The notes under the pieces were generated by a model. It was not told the DNA's origin and did no database searches. It saw only the letters and a list, made by a program, of their open reading frames with translations. The translations under genes and the position numbers were made by a program. Shown piece after piece: positions 63,039 to 64,000 of a stretch of DNA of 64,000 nucleotides. The stretch spans positions 117,343 through 181,342 of the forward strand of contig NZ_AUEK01000014.1 in the NCBI RefSeq assembly GCF_000425945.1, written 5' to 3'. Each line of letters opens with the position of its first letter. Position 1 is the first letter of the stretch. This DNA comes from Candidatus Solirubrobacter pratensis (GTDB lineage Bacteria > Actinomycetota > Thermoleophilia > Solirubrobacterales > Solirubrobacteraceae).

Positions 63039-64000
63039 CTACGAGGACGAGGAGCGGCTCAGGTCCTCGGAGCCGCTGCCGTTGCCGGAGTCCTCCGAGG
63101 GGGCGTCGGCCTGCTGTGCCTGCTCCTGGTTCTTGAGCGCGTCCTGGAGCTGCTCGAGGCCGATGATGCGCACGCTTGAGCGGAAGCTGCCGTCGCGGCC
63201 ATGCTGCTCGACGTCACCGCGGCCGCCACCGCCGCCGCGGTCGTAGCGCCCGCCGCGGCCTCCGCCGCGCCCGCCGTAGCCGCCCTGGCCGCCGCCGTAG
63301 CCGCCCTGGCCGCCGCCGCGCCGGCCGCGGCCGCCACGACCGCGCCGGTCGTCGTCGGGGCGGCGCGGGTTGACGATCGCCTTGACGTCGCGCACCGGGG
63401 TCGCCGCGAGGCGGACCCAGGCGGTGAAGGTCGGGTCGCCCGGCTTGACGCCCTGGGCCTGCTCGGCGCAGACCGAGGACCACTTCATCGTCTCGCCGTC
63501 GTCGCGGCGCTTGGGCTGCAGCGCCTCGAGGACCGCCTCGGGGCCGCCGACGCGCTCGATCGCCGCCGCGAGGCGCGCCTGCGCGCGGGCGGAGCGGGTG
63601 GGGGAGGTCGCGGGCGCCTGCGGGGCGGCGGGAGCCTGCTGCACCTCCTGGGCCTCGCCCTCGGCGACGGGGGTCGCGCCGTCCTCGCCGACCGGAGCCT
63701 CGCCGGGCTCGTCGACGACCTCGGGGCCGCCTTCGAGCGCCGCCTGCTCGGCCTTGCGCAGCTCGGTGAGCTTCGCGAAGAAGGTGCGCCGATGACGCTC
63801 GGCGGCCGTGAGGCGACGGCGACGGCGCGGCTGGTCGGGCCGGCCGGGCCGGTCCTGACGCGGCCGGCGCTCGCCCTGCTGCTGGCCGCCGCCTTGGGCG
63901 GGCGCGGGCGCGGCGTCTGCGGCCGGCGCGGCGGGTGTCTCCGTTGGCGCAGCGGCTGAAGCCTCCGCGGGCGCGGGCGTCTCAGCGGCCGCCGCAGGCG
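63039..64000 (-). CDS. RGG-rich low-complexity protein, 5' end outside the window
   Basis: At least 319 residues; the frame is open to the window edge, so the start is not visible. From the N-terminal side: an Ala/Pro-rich stretch, a basic part (RPGRPDQPRRRRRLTAAE), a helical acidic segment, a second Pro/Ala linker, a more conserved-looking block (ARLAAAIERVGGPEAVLEAL, MKWSSVCAEQAQGVKPGD), then an RGG/GYGG box (RGGRGRRGGGQGGYGGGQGG), and a helical Ser-rich tail. RGG boxes usually bind RNA; the protein's role is unknown. Not assigned to a family. Confidence 0.7.
   Translation of the reverse strand, partial: PAAAAETPAPAEASAAAPTETPAAPAADAAPAPAQGGGQQQGERRPRQDRPGRPDQPRRRRRLTAAERHRRTFFAKLTELRKAEQAALEGGPEVVDEPGEAPVGEDGATPVAEGEAQEVQQAPAAPQAPATSPTRSARAQARLAAAIERVGGPEAVLEALQPKRRDDGETMKWSSVCAEQAQGVKPGDPTFTAWVRLAATPVRDVKAIVNPRRPDDDRRGRGGRGRRGGGQGGYGGGQGGYGGRGGGRGGRYDRGGGGGRGDVEQHGRDGSFRSSVRIIGLEQLQDALKNQEQAQQADAPSEDSGNGSGSEDLSRSSSS
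63272..63313. repeat. 21-bp tandem repeat encoding GQGGYGG units
   Basis: Two adjacent 21-bp units (63272-63292 and 63293-63313) on the plus strand correspond to repeated Gly-Gln-Gly-Gly-Tyr-Gly-Gly in the minus-strand protein. Being a multiple of three, the repeat can expand without breaking the frame. Confidence 0.8.

Overview
The window is chromosomal DNA from a very GC-rich, densely packed bacterium. GTG and TTG starts are frequent, neighbouring genes commonly overlap by 4 bp (ATGA, GTGA or TTGA), and probable -10 hexamers of the form TANNNT often sit only 6-11 bp before the start codon with no Shine-Dalgarno sequence. Together with the gene content (LAL-type LuxR regulator, hrcA-dnaJ, HadA/HadB-like dehydratases, ArsA-type ATPase), this suggests an actinobacterium, possibly the Thermoleophilia/Solirubrobacterales branch. 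That placement is inference; there is no rRNA here. I see no phage, transposase, integrase, CRISPR array or plasmid feature.

Layout. 1-1745: end of proA, nadD, rsfS, then a convergent tRNA-Ala(GGC). 1962-13883: leuS, competence genes comEA-comEC, a large secreted nuclease, holA and a GH15 enzyme. 13910-25242: rpsT divergent from murJ, then lepA, two hotdog dehydratase-like genes, hrcA, dnaJ, two tandem PrmA-type methyltransferases, a catabolic threonine dehydratase-like enzyme, a UPF0104-type membrane protein and a DMT exporter. 25243-25806: non-coding repeats (a ~102 bp duplication and a ~31 bp minisatellite). 25807-34636: accessory and regulatory genes: DUF192 plus a small membrane peptide, AraC regulator divergent from an NmrA-cupin pair, a LAL LuxR regulator preceded by a large palindrome, two coupled small ORFs, a sensor kinase with a degenerate receiver, and a MarR-GNAT fusion. 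34776-37465: yqeY, phoH, ybeY, era. 37489-44706: MFS exporter, S4 protein, alpha/beta hydrolase, an ArsA-PH-PH operon divergent from a phytoene-synthase-like/geranylgeranyl-reductase-like pair. 44826-52024: hisIE followed by a complete trpEGDCFBA operon. 52359-57754: the livKHMGF branched-chain amino acid transporter with a small membrane gene at its end. 57786-64000: small hypothetical gene, TIGR01777 epimerase, ACT-malic enzyme divergent from a DHA2 exporter, a two-TM USP-like protein, and an RGG-rich protein running off the window.

Most of the window is ordinary core metabolism and translation. The points most worth a second look are the repeated leaderless promoter layout (including three TTG genes), the symmetrical palindrome before the LuxR regulator, the two TGATG-coupled small ORFs at 31847-32220, the ArsA/PH versus prenyl-lipid divergon with almost no DNA between the start codons, and tandem duplications spanning the stop codons of two consecutive genes.
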